Source: Mucilaginibacter paludis DSM 18603 (GTDB lineage Bacteria; Bacteroidota; Bacteroidia; Sphingobacteriales; Sphingobacteriaceae). From it: a DNA stretch of 64,000 nucleotides. The stretch spans positions 2,126,432 through 2,190,431 of the forward strand of contig NZ_CM001403.1 of NCBI RefSeq assembly GCF_000166195.2, written 5' to 3'. This document shows, one piece after another, positions 1 to 10,041 of this stretch. Each line of letters begins with the position of its first letter. The stretch's first letter is position 1. The notes beneath the pieces are model-generated. The model ran no database searches and was not told where the DNA came from. It saw only the letters and a program-made list of their open reading frames with translations. The translations under genes were made by a program, and so were the position numbers.

Positions 1-1118
1 GCCAAACTTTCTACCGATTCGCCAAAGTTACGCCGACTGGGTTTGGCACCGCCCTGGCCCGACGAGCCGATGAGCACCATGGCAAACCGCTCATCAAATG
101 CCATAGCCACCAAGGCAGCCTTACCATAGCGCGATACCCCTTCAATACCTATATGCTTGCCGTCAACCATAGGCTCCTTGAGTAAATAATCCATCCCGCG
201 CGATGCGCCCCATGCCCATGCCCTTAAAGTGCCCCAGTCATCCGGTTTACGCGGCTGCCCTTTATTCACTAAACCTATAATACCTTTGGTGATACCTGCG
301 CCGTTATCGGCCTGCACGCTAACCGGATCAATCAATACATAGCCCCATCCATCAGCAATCAGTTGTTGTGCCGTAGGCGGATCGCCGGCAGGGCGCGGCG
401 CAAACGGATTAAAACCCGAAACCTGTGGAGCAATAGGTTGATATGCCGGGTAACGTTCAAAAACGGTTTTTAAATTAGGGTTTGTTTTTTGCAGCAACTC
501 CTTCATGGCATCATTAATTAATTGCAGCTCCTCTTTAGATGGCTGTGCAGGGGCCGGAAGGGCACTTGGTGCAAACATCATCAATACAGGTACCGGGCGT
601 TTGGCATTGGCGGGGAGTACCAAAGTCATGGAGATACTCACCTGGATAAGGGGGTAGCTGCTGTTATCTACATGCCCTATTAGTTGTTTCGCTATAACCG
701 GGGTAAAACCAATAAACTCATTATCGGTCACCTTCACCTCCCAGTTTACCGGGGGTACAACTTTAGGAACCCTGCCGTAAACTTCGCGCTCAAAATCTTC
801 CACTATTTCGGGCCTTCTTTGTTTCCACCACTGTTCGGGCGAACTTACCATTTTGCCATTTTTTAAGGTGAGCGCGTCCGGATAATCAGGATAAGGATTA
901 GCCAGGCCCTCATCAATATTGGCATGGTTTGGCGCACTTTCATCACCACTGGGGCCGGGCCTCATCGCCTTAATACCCAGTTGCTGCATCATATTCTCTT
1001 TATCTTGTTGCGATGTAAAGCTTACCGGCGCAGGTAAATTGCCTGTTTGCAAAGCACGATGATCTTGAGCGGCCACATGCATAGCCGCAAACAACAGCAG
1101 GAAGGTAACTCGTTTCAT
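1..1118 (-). CDS. glucuronoyl esterase, CE15 family (3' part missing at window edge)
   Basis: Partial gene reading leftward off the window; the ATG is at 1118 and about 372 codons are present with no stop. Residues 1-19 form a signal peptide ending in HVAAQ. The nucleophile elbow GVSRYGKAALV, followed by AFDERFAMVLIGSSGQGG, is the hallmark of bacterial CE15 4-O-methyl-glucuronoyl methylesterases, with the Ser in the SRYGK turn as nucleophile. The family cleaves ester bonds between lignin alcohols and glucuronic acid side chains of xylan. The catalytic His and acidic residue should lie in the missing C-terminal part. With the GH115 alpha-glucuronidase 25 kb away it suggests glucuronoxylan processing, although the two are not in one operon. 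An acetylxylan-esterase-like hydrolase is the main alternative; the elbow argues for CE15. Confidence 0.82.
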   Translation of the reverse strand, partial: MKRVTFLLLFAAMHVAAQDHRALQTGNLPAPVSFTSQQDKENMMQQLGIKAMRPGPSGDESAPNHANIDEGLANPYPDYPDALTLKNGKMVSSPEQWWKQRRPEIVEDFEREVYGRVPKVVPPVNWEVKVTDNEFIGFTPVIAKQLIGHVDNSSYPLIQVSISMTLVLPANAKRPVPVLMMFAPSALPAPAQPSKEELQLINDAMKELLQKTNPNLKTVFERYPAYQPIAPQVSGFNPFAPRPAGDPPTAQQLIADGWGYVLIDPVSVQADNGAGITKGIIGLVNKGQPRKPDDWGTLRAWAWGASRGMDYLLKEPMVDGKHIGIEGVSRYGKAALVAMAFDERFAMVLIGSSGQGGAKPSRRNFGESVESL

Positions 1119-1698
1119 TTAGGTACATTGGTTAAAGGCCTTAATTTAACTATTTTGATTCATTCCCCACATCTCGCCTATCATATTAATTACATCTTCA
1201 AAAGTTTAATAAGCTCTTAGCCAAATATTTCCAAAGCTCCACACGGCCCTGTGCTAGAAATCAATCATCAGCCGGGCTTTGCCCCAGCGCTAACGGGCAT
1301 TTTATCGTTTTACTTAATAATATGCGCAATTCGTCCATCTTAGGTTAACTGTAGTTTTTAAGAAGATAACAGATGTTAAGCTGCCGCATACGTCTTAGCT
1401 TGTGGGTTTAAAGCTTACAAATACGTCACGCCGCGTACACCATAGCGTGTTGGTTACTTAGTTGATTACCACGCTTGCGGTAGCGGGGAGCAGCATATCA
1501 GCGACTGGGTCAGACATTTCGAGGAAAACTGCCAAAGCTCAAAACCTCAACACGAGAACAGCACACTTCTACCCCAATATTAAGCACGGACTTCCTGAAA
1601 GAGCTAAGAACCATCAATTCTGGTGAAACGATTTATCCAAATCTGCTTTTGGCTTAGCCGAATCCGGCAATCTGCACTACTTCATCAGGAAAAGTATC
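1119..1698. other. intergenic region with one dispersed-repeat copy
   Basis: This 580-base gap separates the CE15 start from the stop of the NTPase gene. I find no convincing gene. The only recognisable structure is the dispersed palindromic repeat listed separately. No TAnnTTTG promoter element was found close to the CE15 start. Confidence 0.6.
1380..1490 (+). repeat. dispersed inverted-repeat element, copy A (degenerate left arm)
   Basis: This copy ends in the conserved right arm CGCTTGCGGTAGCGGGG. It carries the shared core CTTACAAAT, ACGCCGCGTAC and TTGGTTACTTAG. The left arm is decayed (GCTGCCGCATACG). The same core is found in the same orientation at 5635-5811 and 18912-19093, with a left-arm fragment at 20446. 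The element is non-coding and looks like a MITE- or REP-type sequence. Confidence 0.75.
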
Positions 1699-4600
1699 TT
1701 AGTTGTTTTTCGTAATGACCCTGATACCTTCCTTTTCAATCTTATAATTCGAAATGTATTTAACTGATTTAAGCTGGGTGACAATGGCGACGTTTTCATC
1801 GGACTCAACAAGCAAAGGACGCTTTCTTTTAATGGCGATACCGGAATAGGGCGGCCCTAATACAGACAAAAAAGCAGTGATCTGGCTATGACTGAATTTA
1901 TTTAAACTAGTTTGGAACAACTTCACTTTTCGGTGCGGCGGGGCGCCGTACCGAAGCACGTTCTCCAGAAGATCATCCTCCACGGCCAGCGTGGTATTTT
2001 TGATCAGTAATAGCATAAGCTGATCGGCAAGTTCCTTTTCTTCCTCGACAAGATCGGCACCAACGAGCGGAACGATCTTCAGCTTTTGTTTTTCTGATAC
2101 CTCTTCCGCGTTGAGTATCTTTACAAAGTCCTCGGCGGTTACCGGATAATCTTCGGGCAGCTTGAGGAACTCCTCGATATTTTTGATGAGGAAATCCGCC
2201 CGGCTCCCGGGGAACTGATCATTGACGATGTTGAAATATTCTTTGGTGAGCCTGATGGTTTTGAGCAGGATCAGCACCGCTACTTTTTGCGCGCTCAACG
2301 TTGTAATTTTCAAGGAAGCGGGGTAATAATAAGGGATACTTCGGACCAGATAAGGGTAAGCCTGCTCCGAAATTTCGGTTGATAGGACGAGTAAACGCGA
2401 TATTTTGTAAAGCAAATCTTTCGGTTTACCGGACACGGTGTCTATTCTTTTCGAAGACAACTCAGTGTAATTTTTTTCGGCGTTCAGAAACCCGGTCAAG
2501 ACGCGGTCTAGGTCGCCGGTAGTTTCAAAATACTCCAGCATATTCTGCCATGTAGCCCTAACTTTCGACGCCGCAATCAGCTCCGGCCAGAATTCCGGCT
2601 CCACCACCACGATATCATCAAAGATATGTTCCTGCTGCTGTAGCAACAGAATTTTACTTTCCAAGCTTAACTCATCTTTTTCCGTTAATTCGACGATCCA
2701 GTGCTCGGCCTCGTTAATATTGAGAGGGGATCCAAGGATGATCGTATCAACATATCGCTGTATATCTGAATCTACATAAGCGATGAGATTTTCACAACCG
2801 GAATGTTGTATGGCGGTATAATTACTGCTGGTTTGGTCAAACTCCGTTTCGGTACCCTTTCGTGCCAGGATCAGGGTGATCATATTCCTGTTCAGCTCAT
2901 AGTAATCATTCTGATAGACGAAGGTAAAAAGCTCATCGGTAGCTTCTGGTATCGTCAGCCGCTTGAATTTGATCTGCAGTTCGCTGATGATGGAACGCAT
3001 TTTGGGCAGGCTTCCTTCGCCGGTCAGCAGATCAAGGAAGTCCGCCTTTTCGGTTATGTACGAAGATAACAGCGCATTATGATCGAGATTCACATAATCT
3101 TCGCTATCAGCATATTGAATAATCAGTTTCAGATAGGCGTTTTTTTTATCCTGATAATGGTTATAAATGTAGGTCCAGATATTCGGCCAGGCGCGGCAGA
3201 TGAGATTGAAGAAACGAGGCAACTCTCTGCCGTTTTCGATGTAACCGTCGATAAAAGCTACTGATTTCGGATGCTCGCTGGCCAGCATCAGGAAATAAAG
3301 ATCGAACCGGGCTTTATATAAGCTTTCGTTGCGGAGCAGAAAATCCAGTAAATTATAGTTCAGTATACTTTCCCGTTTGAATTCTTCCGTTCGTAGCCTC
3401 GACATTATCGCGGGCAGCTTGTCCAGCGGAGAAGTGAAGGGCAGGCTTTCCCTGTTCTTGACGGACATCAGGAATTCCATATCTTTCACTAGGAGGCTAC
3501 CTTCATAGAAATATGAGATCAGGGAAGGATACATCTCATCGATATATCCTTCCCTAATAAGATAAACCAGCAGCTTCCTTTGCCTGAATTCGGGTTCGAA
3601 ATGATCTACTGATGTCGGATAAGCTTCCAGTAATTCACGAAGCGGCATCGATTGGACCGCTTCCATCTCACCATGTAACCGCTCGATCTCTTTGACGATC
3701 TCTCCGGAACCATGCTGTAACATGGTTTCGACCAGATCCAGTCGCTGCGCATAGGTATATTCACTGTTCACCGTTTTTTCTATCGTTTGGAAAGCTATAC
3801 CAGTATTCGTACTCTGGATCTGATTGCTGTGTTGGTTCGTATAGTAGTAATTAATATCCGCCACCTTCGTTAATTGCGCAAACTGCTTGGGGTCTGACCG
3901 GAGGTCCTGAAACGAAATGTTGTCGTTTTTTATTTTCAGGCTGGTTGCGTTCGGGACTCTGAGCATAATTTCGAAAAGATAAGAGGCTCTCAGCTCGTTC
4001 GTATTCTTCTGAGAGATCAATTTCAGGTCGCAGATCTTCTGATCCAGAACATCGATCTTTTCCAAATGGCCCTTTGTGATCTGACCGACAACGTCCGCCT
4101 GCTTCACAAATGCCCTGTAGATCAATCCTTCGCCCCGATGAAGACTGGCAAAATCATCCGGGTATATGTTCTTATAAATAATTATCCCGAGTAGCTTTTC
4201 GTGTTTGACATTGATCCCTTCGAGATTGTCTTTATAAATTATGAATTCGTTGAAGATGTTCTTCAGGGCACGCATATCATCCACGTAGAGCGTGATATCG
4301 CTCAGGAACGTTTCAGAGATCTGAAGTGACAGGCCCGGGTTCCTGATCTTCCTCAACATAATCTCGAATGAATTGGACGAATTGATCACTGGGATGACCG
4401 GTATAATAAAATCGAAGAATTTCGTCCTAGTCTTATCCCTGAACATATCATCCTTGATCGCGTAAATGAAGATGATCCGCCTGTTAATCTGTCGGGAATT
4501 ATTGACCAGAATGTTCAGTTCACGCAGTTTGGTGAATATCTCCGGATCGTTGAATCGGTCCAAATCTTCGATCACGACCACGTTATACCTGGTCACTTCG

Positions 4601-5454
4601 AAAAAATAAAGGATCTCATCGAGATGTTTATTCAGTATGGAAGTTTCACTCTTCGGGTTGATCTCAATGGATCCGCTGGCTATGTTCAGCTTATTGAATT
4701 TAGAGGTATTAAACAACCGGAAAATATAGATCAGGAATTCAATGGTGCCGGATATTAGGGAAAGCACAGCTGCCAACAGGATCAAATTCGTATTATTTTT
4801 ATAGAGTGCCTGCCACCCGGAAAAACGATCGAAGAATTTCGGAAAAAAAACGATCGATATGGAAAGGGTGAAGATAATCACGATAAAAACCAAGTAGGTG
4901 AGCTTCAATCTGCTCAGGCTTCGGATCCTGTTGAACCTGGAGTCCGGGATTTCCGTTTCCTTGACGCGGTAGAACATTTGCTGCAGGATACTTAACTCGA
5001 TGAGCCGCTGTTCTTCGGCCCTTTTTTCTTTGGTCCTAGACACCTCATTTGATTCGACTTTAGTTTCCATAACCTTCCCGAGTTCTGCGGGAACAGCGTT
5101 CTTTTCTTCAGCTCCGGGTAAAGCTGTACGAATATCATCTTCCTGGAACGCGGCCAGGGAAATATTTAGATAATGGTACCCGGGGTTCTTCTTTTCAAAA
5201 GTCTTGACGATACTGCTTTTACCAGAGCCATACGGGCCGCTTAGCGCGATATTTTTTATTTTCGGGTTTGTCAGGGCCCATTGCAGCGCGTCTAAGTACA
5301 CCGATTGCTCATCCGCATTGTCAATCGGTGTAAGGTCATCGAAACATCTTGGGTTATCCGGATTTTCTTTGGATAACCGAAGTTCAAGCCGGACGATCTT
5401 TTTTTGTAATCCTTTAATAAAAACCCTGATCCGGCTATTCAGAAAATCACGCAT
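1699..5454 (-). CDS. YobI/KAP-like membrane-anchored P-loop NTPase, 1251 aa
   Basis: A large protein opening with the YobI-type signature DLTPIDNADE and then the Walker A motif GPYGSGKSS (about residues 73-81). Walker B is VVVIEDLDRF (about 292-301), followed by IIFIYAIKDD, a sensor-like strand. Two transmembrane segments at about 184-204 and 223-246 lie between Walker A and Walker B, as in KAP-type NTPases, so the ATPase core should be cytoplasmic and held at the inner membrane. Residues 350-1250 are a long, mostly helical region with no domain I recognise. KAP/YobI relatives are often found singly or in phage-defence settings, but their biochemical role is poorly known. No partner gene is adjacent, and same-orientation repeats flank the gene on both sides. 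The family call is fairly sure; a defence role is only inference. Confidence 0.75.
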   Translation of the reverse strand: MRDFLNSRIRVFIKGLQKKIVRLELRLSKENPDNPRCFDDLTPIDNADEQSVYLDALQWALTNPKIKNIALSGPYGSGKSSIVKTFEKKNPGYHYLNISLAAFQEDDIRTALPGAEEKNAVPAELGKVMETKVESNEVSRTKEKRAEEQRLIELSILQQMFYRVKETEIPDSRFNRIRSLSRLKLTYLVFIVIIFTLSISIVFFPKFFDRFSGWQALYKNNTNLILLAAVLSLISGTIEFLIYIFRLFNTSKFNKLNIASGSIEINPKSETSILNKHLDEILYFFEVTRYNVVVIEDLDRFNDPEIFTKLRELNILVNNSRQINRRIIFIYAIKDDMFRDKTRTKFFDFIIPVIPVINSSNSFEIMLRKIRNPGLSLQISETFLSDITLYVDDMRALKNIFNEFIIYKDNLEGINVKHEKLLGIIIYKNIYPDDFASLHRGEGLIYRAFVKQADVVGQITKGHLEKIDVLDQKICDLKLISQKNTNELRASYLFEIMLRVPNATSLKIKNDNISFQDLRSDPKQFAQLTKVADINYYYTNQHSNQIQSTNTGIAFQTIEKTVNSEYTYAQRLDLVETMLQHGSGEIVKEIERLHGEMEAVQSMPLRELLEAYPTSVDHFEPEFRQRKLLVYLIREGYIDEMYPSLISYFYEGSLLVKDMEFLMSVKNRESLPFTSPLDKLPAIMSRLRTEEFKRESILNYNLLDFLLRNESLYKARFDLYFLMLASEHPKSVAFIDGYIENGRELPRFFNLICRAWPNIWTYIYNHYQDKKNAYLKLIIQYADSEDYVNLDHNALLSSYITEKADFLDLLTGEGSLPKMRSIISELQIKFKRLTIPEATDELFTFVYQNDYYELNRNMITLILARKGTETEFDQTSSNYTAIQHSGCENLIAYVDSDIQRYVDTIILGSPLNINEAEHWIVELTEKDELSLESKILLLQQQEHIFDDIVVVEPEFWPELIAASKVRATWQNMLEYFETTGDLDRVLTGFLNAEKNYTELSSKRIDTVSGKPKDLLYKISRLLVLSTEISEQAYPYLVRSIPYYYPASLKITTLSAQKVAVLILLKTIRLTKEYFNIVNDQFPGSRADFLIKNIEEFLKLPEDYPVTAEDFVKILNAEEVSEKQKLKIVPLVGADLVEEEKELADQLMLLLIKNTTLAVEDDLLENVLRYGAPPHRKVKLFQTSLNKFSHSQITAFLSVLGPPYSGIAIKRKRPLLVESDENVAIVTQLKSVKYISNYKIEKEGIRVITKNN

Positions 5455-5634
5455 TAGATAAGTTATAGGTTAATTTCACCAAGATAACTAATCGAAATCC
5501 TTATTCAAAACTTCTTTATTTAAGTAACGGCGAAGATCACAAAGTTTGATTCAATCAGTGAGATCTGGCTTTACTTTAAGCAACAGAAACGTAGTTATAG
5601 TTATACACGACCCGTCTATTTTCTGTCTGCTGCC

Positions 5635-5811
5635 CACCGCTACCGCAAGGTCCTCGCTTGTGGATTTAACGCTTGAAAATCCACAAGCCCCCGCTACCGC
5701 GTCCTCACTTGTGGATCTAACACTTGCAATCCATTCACGCCGCGTACCTCATAAACCATACTGGTTACTTAGCATGATGACCACAAGACGAGGGCGCTTG
5801 CGTAGCGACAC
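5635..5811 (+). repeat. dispersed inverted-repeat element, copy B (with extra truncated left arm)
   Basis: The full unit begins at about 5688 (CCCCCGCTACCGC), contains the core ATTCACGCCGCGTACCTCATA and CTGGTTACTTAGCATGATGA, and ends near 5811 (GCGCTTGCGTAGCG). It is preceded at 5635-5687 by a second, truncated left arm (CCGCTACCGCAAGGTCC through CTTGTGGATTTAACGCTTG). Copy C has the same composite layout. The 5455-5900 gap holds nothing else that I recognise. Confidence 0.78.
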
Positions 5812-5900
5812 GGGATAAAGGGAGCCGATTAGAACACCTATCTGCTATTTTGGCCGTTATCAGCGATGTTTTAAATAAGCAATAATCAATCTGTTTTAAC

Positions 5901-6356
5901 CTATTTTTTATTAACCAGACTTTTAATTAAACCTATTACTTCATCGTTTTTTCCTTCTTCAGCGGCGCTAAGGACAGAGTTGCCCTGTTCATCTTTGGCC
6001 TTGACATCAGCACCACTTTTTATTAAATAGATTACGATGTCCTTATTGCCCTTGTTTGCAGCGTACATTAAAGCTGTTGTTTTAAACGCATCCCGCCAAT
6101 CAACTTCGGCGCCACGGCCAACTAACAATTTCACATCGCTCAAATCATTATTTTGAACAGCCAAAATTAGCATACTGATTTCCAAAAAGCCACCTGTTTT
6201 CTTTTTGAAATTAGCATCGGCTTTTTTAATCAAAAGATTTTGGACACTTAGTGAATCTTTGTTAGAAACAGCTTTATATAACTGTTCATTCAAATCTTGG
6301 CAAAAGCTCGTTGTGGTTACCAGTACCAGAACTATAATACTAAAAACAATCTTCAT
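5901..6356 (-). CDS. secreted ankyrin-repeat protein, 151 aa
   Basis: The N-terminus is a signal peptide (about residues 1-19, ending TTTSFCQ), so the mature protein is periplasmic or surface exposed. The rest is ankyrin repeats, recognisable from LILAVQNNDLSDVKLLVGRGAEVDWRD-type units, from TALMYAANKGNKDIVIYLIKSGADV and from SVLSAAEEGKNDEVIGLI. About three to four repeats give a small protein-binding scaffold. Such proteins are common in Bacteroidota, often as partners or inhibitors of a neighbouring enzyme, but no obvious partner is adjacent here and the function is unknown. The ATG at 6356 is supported by the signal peptide directly behind it. Confidence 0.8.
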   Translation of the reverse strand: MKIVFSIIVLVLVTTTSFCQDLNEQLYKAVSNKDSLSVQNLLIKKADANFKKKTGGFLEISMLILAVQNNDLSDVKLLVGRGAEVDWRDAFKTTALMYAANKGNKDIVIYLIKSGADVKAKDEQGNSVLSAAEEGKNDEVIGLIKSLVNKK

Positions 6357-6481
6357 TGTGATTTAATCAAGATTTTAAATTGCAAGATAGTAACTTTTTA
6401 CATTTCTTTATTCTACTCAGTACGATCACATTTATGAGATTAGAACACTCAAAATGGTTGTTGATTATTACCTAAAACAAC

Positions 6482-6505
6482 AAAGCCCGACAATTGCCAG
6501 GCTTT
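6482..6505 (-). terminator. short hairpin, possible terminator of the efflux operon
   Basis: AAAGCC and GGCTTT arms flank a 12-nt loop. On the minus strand the hairpin is followed by GTTGTTTT, and on the plus strand by ATTTT. It lies about 360 bases past the stop of the RND pump, so it could end that operon. The 6-bp stem is weak. The rest of the 6357-6868 gap shows no gene or other signal. Confidence 0.3.
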
Positions 6506-6868
6506 ATTTTCTCCGCGGTGAGGGAGGGAACTGCTTGCCTCTTAAACCGACTTGATATTCAATATGTTATCTGGGTTTTAATTTTTGCTCACCACTTTTA
6601 AAATACAGATTACATTGCAAATCTTATACAACAAATTATAGATTGTATGATTACCCCATTTGATAAGGCGATTTATCTTATTGGGGTTCACCCGCGCTAG
6701 GCCAGCAGTTGCGAAAAAACAGTCGCCCTGCTTGTATACCTTTACTTTTTATCCCGGCGGTGGGCTATCTTCGCGGCAAAGGTGAATAAGGAATAGCAAT
6801 CCATCAATTCTACATTTAAATTCATCTTTTGCAAATACGAATAATATTTTACCTATTCTTTATTCATT

Positions 6869-9800
6869 TTACCTGGTAGTTTCGTCAGATTTTCTGTAAG
6901 CCCATCCGAATATGAGCGGGAAAACCCAAAGACTGAATACCATCGCACAAAGGATACCTCCAATTACAACCCTTGCCAGGGGTCTTGAACTTTCAGATCC
7001 AATACCGTGCGAAATTGCAGCAGGTAATAAGCCTATTGCTGCCATAAGCGCCGTCATCATAACGGGCCTTATTCTCGAATTTACGCCCAACTTAATAGCT
7101 GTGTATAATGATTGTGGCTGACCTTTCATTATTTCCAGGTTTTGTTTAAAAACGGTGATCAGCAATACCCCATCCTGAATACAAATACCAAACAAGGCAA
7201 CAAAGCCGATACCCGCGGAAATACTGAAATTGGTTCCGGTGACCATCAGGGCAATGATACCACCAACAATAGCAAATGGTACATTCAGGAATACCAATGA
7301 GGCGTCTTTAAAGTTACGGAACATGACAAAAAGCAGCAGGAAAATAAGTGCCAAACTTATCGGCACCACTAGCGAAAGGCGTTTTTCTGCGCGTTGCTGG
7401 TTCTCGAAATCGCCTCGCCACACCATGCGGTATCCCCGTTTCAATTTGACTTTCGCGTTTACTTTTTGCTGAGCTTCGGCAATGGTGCTGCCCATATCCC
7501 GGTCACGCACTGCAAATTTAAGGGTGGCGTACCGTTCGTTCCCTTCTCTGAGCAAATAACAAAGGCTTGTTTTTTTTGTTATTGTTGCTATTTCCTTTAT
7601 TGGCACTCTTGTCCCGCTTGCTGTGGGCACAAGCAGGTTGCCTATATCTTCAGGTGTTTTCCGATATCCTTCAGGGAAACGGACCCTGATGTCGAATGTC
7701 CTTACACCTTCGTATAAAGTGGAAGCCGTTTGGCCGCCTATAGCCATAGCAATTATGGTGTTTGCATCGGCAGTAGCTACGCCATACTGCGCCATCTTTC
7801 GTTGGTCAAGGGTAATATCCACTTCGGGTTGGCCGGTGTTTTTTATGATGCCCAAATCGTCCATACCCCTCACGCCTTTTAATATCTTATAAATCTCCCC
7901 TATTTTAGGTTCCGAGTAACTTAATGAGTCGCCGTATATTTTTACGCAAATAGAACCCTTAACACCCGAAATCGCTTCATCCACATTATCCTCAATAGGT
8001 TGTGAGAAGTTAAGGTCAAGATTTGGAAATTTCGCGATTATCTGTTTGATGAGTTCGTCCTTCGTGATCTTTGGTTTCCAATCATCCTCGGGGTAGAGCT
8101 TTATATTAAACTCTTCAATGTAGAAACCCTGAACATCTGTTCCGTCATCGGGCCTTCCAACTTGTGATATCGCAGCTTGTATTTGCGGAAAAGTCAGCAA
8201 TTTTTCACGTATTTGTTTTGCCAGTTCTACTGATCTGTCGAGTGATATACTATAGGGCAGCTCCACCCTTAACCATATCGAGCCCTCATCCAGTTTGGGC
8301 AAAAACTCACTGCCCAAAAACCTAAAGCTATATAAGCCGATGGCCATTGCGACTAAGGATAACGTAACCACCGTTTTTTTGTATTTGAAGGCTTTTGTGA
8401 AACCCGATAGCATGATGGCCGTTAAATGATGTACAAATGGGTTGCGTTTTTCGTGTACGTTTTTATTAAGCAGCAGGCTAATAAGCACCGGCACCAGGGT
8501 AAGCGTGGTAATTAAAGCGCCAAGTAATGCAAAGCCAAGAGTGTACGCCAGGGGCGAAAACATTTTTCCTTCTACCCGCTGAAAGGCAAACACTGGCAAC
8601 AATCCGGTAATGATGATCACTTTGGCAAAAAAGATAGTTTTACCAAATTGGGTGCCATTATCTGTGATCAAGTCCGTTTTAACCATTTTGTTAAAACGGT
8701 CCACCCCAATCTCACGGGCTTTATGATCAAGCACAACAAACATACCCTCCACCATCACCACGGCCCCATCTATGATAATCCCGAAATCGACAGCGCCAAG
8801 CGAAAGCAAATTGGCTGACATGCCCATTAGATGCAGGCAAATGAAAGCAAAAAGCAGCGACATTGGGATAATGATAGCAACGATGAGCGTTGTTCGCCAG
8901 TTGAACATGAACAACGAAACCAGTAGCGTTACCAGCAAAATACCTTCTATCAGGTTATGCAATACGGTATGGGTAGCATAGTCTATCAGATTGGTCCTGT
9001 CGTAAAAAGGCACCATTTTGGTATCGGCAGGCAATACATTATTGTTTATATTGTCGATTTCCTCTTTAACGGCGTTGGTTACCTCGGTCGGATTTGCATC
9101 TTTACGGATCACGATGATGCCCTGTACAACGTCTTCCTCGTCCGCTGTTTCTCTTTTGCCATCTTTGCGGATTATCGCGTTATCGCGCGCTATCCAGCCA
9201 AGCCTGGGCACATTTGACAGGGCTACTGTAGCCACATCGCTCACCAGCAACGGAACGCCGTTATTATTACTGACAATAACATTTTCTATATCGTGGATAT
9301 CCTGCAATAAACCGATCCCCCGTACCGCAAAGGCCTGGTTATTTTGATTGATAACGTCGCCGCCAACATTAACATTGGTTTTTTGTAAAGCTGTAAATAC
9401 ATCTAATGGGGTTATTCCTAAGCTGGCGAGTTTTCCCGGATCGACTTTTACCTCATACATCTTTGTTTTTCCGCCAAAAGAGTTGACATCAGCAACACCC
9501 GGAACGGCCCTTAACCGCCTGTCTATTACCCAGTCCTGCATAGTTTTTAGTTCAGTCGGGTCTCTTACAGAACTTTTAAGGGTATATCTAAATACTTCCC
9601 CGGTGGGACCTGTGGGTGGTTGTACCGAAGGGCTTACTCCACTTGGCAAATCGGCATTGCCTAATAAATTCATAATCTGTTGCCGCCCTTCAGGATCCGC
9701 TACGCCGTCTTCAAACTCTACCTTTATCAAACTCAATCCAAAAACTGTGATCGAGCGCAGGCTCACTTTTTTCTGTACCGGGTTAAGGGCGATCTCCAAA

Positions 9801-10012
9801 GGGATAGTAACCAGCTTTTCCACCTGTTCGGCGCTTTGGCCCGGCCATTGGCTGATCACCACGATCTGGGTACTGGTAACATCAGGGTAAGCCTGTATAG
9901 GCATTTGCCTAAAAGTTATTACCCCGGCTACAATTAATACCCCGGAAAGAAATAAAACGAGGTATTTGTTTTTTAGGGAGAAGCCAATAAGGCCTCTTAG
10001 AAAGTTGTTCAT
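6869..10012 (-). CDS. CzcA/CusA-type heavy-metal efflux RND transporter, 1047 aa
   Basis: Inner-membrane proton/metal antiporter of the HME-RND family, about the usual 1040-residue length. The N-terminal helix and porter start (MPIQAYPDVTSTQI) are typical. The transmembrane-4 motif VDFGIIIDGAVVMVE carries Asp409, Asp415 and Glu422, the D-x5-D-x6-E pattern of CzcA-type (divalent Zn/Co/Cd) pumps. CusA-type Cu/Ag pumps read differently at this point. It is the third gene of a leftward operon, starting 29 bases after the membrane-fusion gene. It should assemble with that protein and the TolC-like channel to expel metal from the periplasm and cytoplasm. Substrate assignment from the motif is inference. 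Confidence 0.92.
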   Translation of the reverse strand: MNNFLRGLIGFSLKNKYLVLFLSGVLIVAGVITFRQMPIQAYPDVTSTQIVVISQWPGQSAEQVEKLVTIPLEIALNPVQKKVSLRSITVFGLSLIKVEFEDGVADPEGRQQIMNLLGNADLPSGVSPSVQPPTGPTGEVFRYTLKSSVRDPTELKTMQDWVIDRRLRAVPGVADVNSFGGKTKMYEVKVDPGKLASLGITPLDVFTALQKTNVNVGGDVINQNNQAFAVRGIGLLQDIHDIENVIVSNNNGVPLLVSDVATVALSNVPRLGWIARDNAIIRKDGKRETADEEDVVQGIIVIRKDANPTEVTNAVKEEIDNINNNVLPADTKMVPFYDRTNLIDYATHTVLHNLIEGILLVTLLVSLFMFNWRTTLIVAIIIPMSLLFAFICLHLMGMSANLLSLGAVDFGIIIDGAVVMVEGMFVVLDHKAREIGVDRFNKMVKTDLITDNGTQFGKTIFFAKVIIITGLLPVFAFQRVEGKMFSPLAYTLGFALLGALITTLTLVPVLISLLLNKNVHEKRNPFVHHLTAIMLSGFTKAFKYKKTVVTLSLVAMAIGLYSFRFLGSEFLPKLDEGSIWLRVELPYSISLDRSVELAKQIREKLLTFPQIQAAISQVGRPDDGTDVQGFYIEEFNIKLYPEDDWKPKITKDELIKQIIAKFPNLDLNFSQPIEDNVDEAISGVKGSICVKIYGDSLSYSEPKIGEIYKILKGVRGMDDLGIIKNTGQPEVDITLDQRKMAQYGVATADANTIIAMAIGGQTASTLYEGVRTFDIRVRFPEGYRKTPEDIGNLLVPTASGTRVPIKEIATITKKTSLCYLLREGNERYATLKFAVRDRDMGSTIAEAQQKVNAKVKLKRGYRMVWRGDFENQQRAEKRLSLVVPISLALIFLLLFVMFRNFKDASLVFLNVPFAIVGGIIALMVTGTNFSISAGIGFVALFGICIQDGVLLITVFKQNLEIMKGQPQSLYTAIKLGVNSRIRPVMMTALMAAIGLLPAAISHGIGSESSRPLARVVIGGILCAMVFSLWVFPLIFGWAYRKSDETTR

Positions 10013-10041
10013 AATCTATGGATTATTTAATAATAGGCTGT

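Noticed and set aside
5546..5818. Plus-strand reading frame inside repeat copy B
   Set aside because: It consists of the repeat itself, with internal duplication, and has no domain or conserved pattern.
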